The notes beneath the pieces were generated by a model that worked only from the letters and a program-made list of their open reading frames with translations, made no database searches and was not told the origin of the DNA. From Hyaloscypha bicolor E (taxonomy: Eukaryota; Ascomycota; Leotiomycetes; Helotiales; Hyaloscyphaceae), in assembly GCF_002865645.1 (NCBI RefSeq), contig NW_020194555.1, positions 3,622,288 to 3,686,287 of the forward strand: DNA of 64,000 bases, given 5' to 3'. The translations under genes were made by a program, and so were the position numbers. Each line of letters opens with the position of its first letter. Within the stretch, counting starts at the first letter, position 1. This document shows positions 61,222 to 64,000 of the stretch, in pieces.

Positions 61222-62079
61222 CTAATTAGAATAAAATATATTTTATATTTTCTAGTTTTATAAAAGCTTTTAATATTAGAAATAGTAATTATTAGTTTAT
61301 TAGTAATATATAATATTATTATATAAATATAAAAATACTATTATATTAAAGTTAGTAAAGTTATTATTGAGAAATAAGAATTATAATATTATAATATTAA
61401 TATATAATTTCTAAATTTATTAAGCTTAATAAAAACTAGCTACTAGTTAAATTACTTATATAATATAAGGTTATATAATTATTATTTATTATCTATATTT
61501 TATTATTTCTAGTTATTTCTATATTATATAACTCTATTATATAATTATTAATAACTATAGGTATACTAATACTAGAATTTTTCTAAAAATACAAAAAATA
61601 GTACTTCTTTTTAATTATATATAAATTCTCTAATTTAATCTAATATTAGAATTTCTAAATACTTTATATATCTATATTACTTTTAAGGTTTTAGTTATAT
61701 ATTAAAAGCTATAGCCTTTTATATATAACTTCTTCTTTTATAATATTCTTTTATCTTATATACTTATATTTCCTAATCCGGTCTAATACTAGATATTTAG
61801 ATACTTAGATATCTAGATATCTAAATACTTAATTTTCTAATCCGGCTTAATACTAGATATTTAGATACTAGATATTAGATACTAAGAAAATCTCTATATA
61901 TATTTTCTTATTTTATATATCTATTTTCTATTCTATTTATATTTAATCTATTTCTTTATATTTAATTATATTATATTTATATTAATAAAATATTTAAGAA
62001 TATTTAATAGTTTTAATTTTATTATAAAATTAATAGAATTTAATTCTCTCTTAATTTATTTAATTTCTATAATCTCTTA

Positions 62080-62286
62080 TTATTTATATATTAAGTAAAG
62101 ATATATTATATTAATTATTAGGCATTTTTCTCGAATAGTATTTAATTTAATAAGGCATTTATATAATAACTTCAAATCTATATAAATAATTAGTAATAGT
62201 TCTATTTCTAGTATTTTATTAATTATAGATTTAACTAAAGTATTTATATTAAAATTATAAGCTATATTATAGAATTCTAAAACCAA
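62080..62286 (-). pseudogene. Degraded Copia-type RNase H fragment
   Basis: An open stretch of 68 codons whose translation (IYIDLKLLYKCLIKL, then REKCLIINI) matches, allowing RIP-type changes, the RNase H segment of Ty1/Copia polyproteins (YTDSKSLYDCLxKL, then EKRLxIDI). The catalytic Asp of YxD survives. The rest of the polyprotein is unreadable around it. Confidence 0.55.
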
Positions 62287-64000
62287 AATACTTCTAGTAA
62301 CTCTCTTATATTTAGTAAAGAACTAATAAATAATATTAATATATCTAATTTAGAAAAAGAAATCTCTATTATTTATAAATAAAGTATTATAAAAATAATT
62401 AAATATAAGAATATTTTTACTAGCTTTATAAATCTCAGTTCTTTAGTAGTATTTTTAATTTACTATTAAATATACTTATTAAATATCTTTATATCTATTT
62501 TTAAGAATTTAATAGCTTAAATAATAATTAATAAATTATATAAAGCTTCTAATTAATAAACTAATATAATATATATTTCTCTAGTATATTAGGTAATATA
62601 TTAGTTCTTAATAAAGAGATTTTAATAAATAGTACTTTTATTACTTATAGTAATAGTATTTTTTATAGAAATAATTTAAAGGTTTTTATATTAATATTTC
62701 TATATAAAAGTAATTCTAGTAATATTTATATAAATAATATCTTTATTAAACTTGAGATTATAATTAAAAGTAAGGAATTTATATTTTTTAGCTAAAAACT
62801 TAGTTTTATAAAGCTTTAAAATTATTAGTTCTAATAAATAAAGTATTATTAATTTAAAAACTAATAATTCCAAAAAATTACTTATTATAAAAGAAATAAG
62901 AATTATAAATTAACTATTTTATAGAAAGCTTATTAATATAATAGAAATAATAAGTTCTAAACTATTAGTTTCTAGTATATTATATAGTAGTTTTATAATT
63001 TTTAAAATAGAATTATTTTTTAAATTTAGTTTTCTAGTAAATTTATAAAGCGGATTAATATAGAAATTATAATTAAATAAGGTTATTAATTAGATATAAG
63101 CTTATAAGATATTATATAAATATAATTTTATAATATTTATTATTATAATAATAATACTAAAAATAATTCTCTAGCTAATATATTAAATAATAAATAATTA
63201 TATTAATACTATATATTTCTTATTATTATTATAGGCTTAAATAACTAGTTTTGACTTTTTAAGCTTTTTTTAATATTTTAATTTTTAATTTTATTAATAA
63301 ACCGGAAATTAAAAATATATATTTTCTTTAATATCTGAAATCTAGAAATAATCTTAAATATATTCTTTTTTAGAAGGCTAGTAACTTTAACTTAATAGGA
63401 ATTCTTATATAGTTTATTATTCTATAGAAATATTATAATATCCGAAATCTTATAAAAATATCCTTTATTATATTTTAATAGAAATTATATTTATATTATT
63501 TTTAGTTTTATTATTAGATTTGAAAATAAATTTAAATTCAGGGCTATTAATAATAACTTTAATATTTTTTATATAAAAGGGCTTTATAGAGATTAAATAA
63601 AAGATAATATTATTATATAATAAAGCTAGTATATAGTTTTCTCTATTAATAGCTACTAGCTTATATAGTCTATTCTAATTACTAAATTAACTAGTATTTT
63701 CTTTATATTAAATAAGAATATTTAAATTTAGAAATAGTTTATAGATATTAGTAATACTAGAACTATTTTAGATATTTAAAGTATTTATAATTTAATATCT
63801 AGTTTAAAGCTTTTAAATTTCTATTATTACTTTTTTAAATATTATTAATTATTATAATATAATAAATAATAAAATATTATATTTAGTTATTTAAAATAAA
63901 ATACTATAAATTAAAAAAATTAGAATAATACTATTAGATTTTATAAAGTTACTAATAGTTTTAAAAGCTATTTAAAATATAATATTTTTATTAATTCTAT

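Larger units (their letters stand above)
59461..64000. mobile_element. AT-rich, RIP-degraded repeat block
   Basis: About 4.5 kb of extremely AT-rich sequence with stops throughout, like the Gypsy interior at the left. It continues off the right edge. Inside are a Copia-like RNase H trace (62080-62286), a less degraded island (60419-60660) and a hexanucleotide microsatellite (61030-61221). The block is best explained as nested old transposons mutated by RIP. Confidence 0.75.

Overview
The window is nuclear DNA of a filamentous ascomycete (Pezizomycotina). The evidence is short 47-80 base spliceosomal introns with CTAAC-like branch sites, translation elongation factor eEF3, a MedA-type regulator, HET and NACHT proteins, and long AT-rich blocks carrying the C-to-T / G-to-A decay typical of repeat-induced point mutation (RIP). 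A Leotiomycete (Helotiales-like) is my best guess, from gene style only.

Layout. 1-660: a truncated cytochrome P450, minus strand. 667-1047: a CTCAGG-rich inverted-array repeat, perhaps a non-autonomous DNA transposon. 1048-10234: a complete but RIP-destroyed Ty3/Gypsy LTR retroelement on the minus strand, with 131-base LTRs, a GGGC target duplication and readable reverse transcriptase and integrase traces. 10239-59200 is a gene-bearing segment of normal base composition. 59400-64000 is a second AT-rich block with a degraded Copia-like trace and a long TAAAAA microsatellite.

In the middle segment, in order: a NACHT NLR-like protein (+); a CALB-type lipase with one in-frame TAG (-); a MedA-type developmental regulator (-) followed by about 9.7 kb with no convincing gene; a HET-domain protein (-); a sugar-transporter pseudogene (-); an unrecognised 262-residue protein (-); an AAA ATPase (+); a GFA/CENP-V zinc enzyme with a damaged splice donor (-); eEF3 (+); mitochondrial malate dehydrogenase (+); a HET-domain relic (+); a single-pass membrane protein (+); and a Rim2-like mitochondrial carrier pseudogene (-).

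The core genes (eEF3, malate dehydrogenase) sit together and look intact. Self/non-self and accessory genes (NLR, HET, P450, lipase, transporters) lie nearer the repeat blocks and several are broken. Most stop codons and the splice defect in these genes fit CpA-to-TpA changes, so RIP leaking out of repeats into neighbouring single-copy genes is a plausible common cause. I found no CRISPR array, no rRNA and no convincing tRNA.
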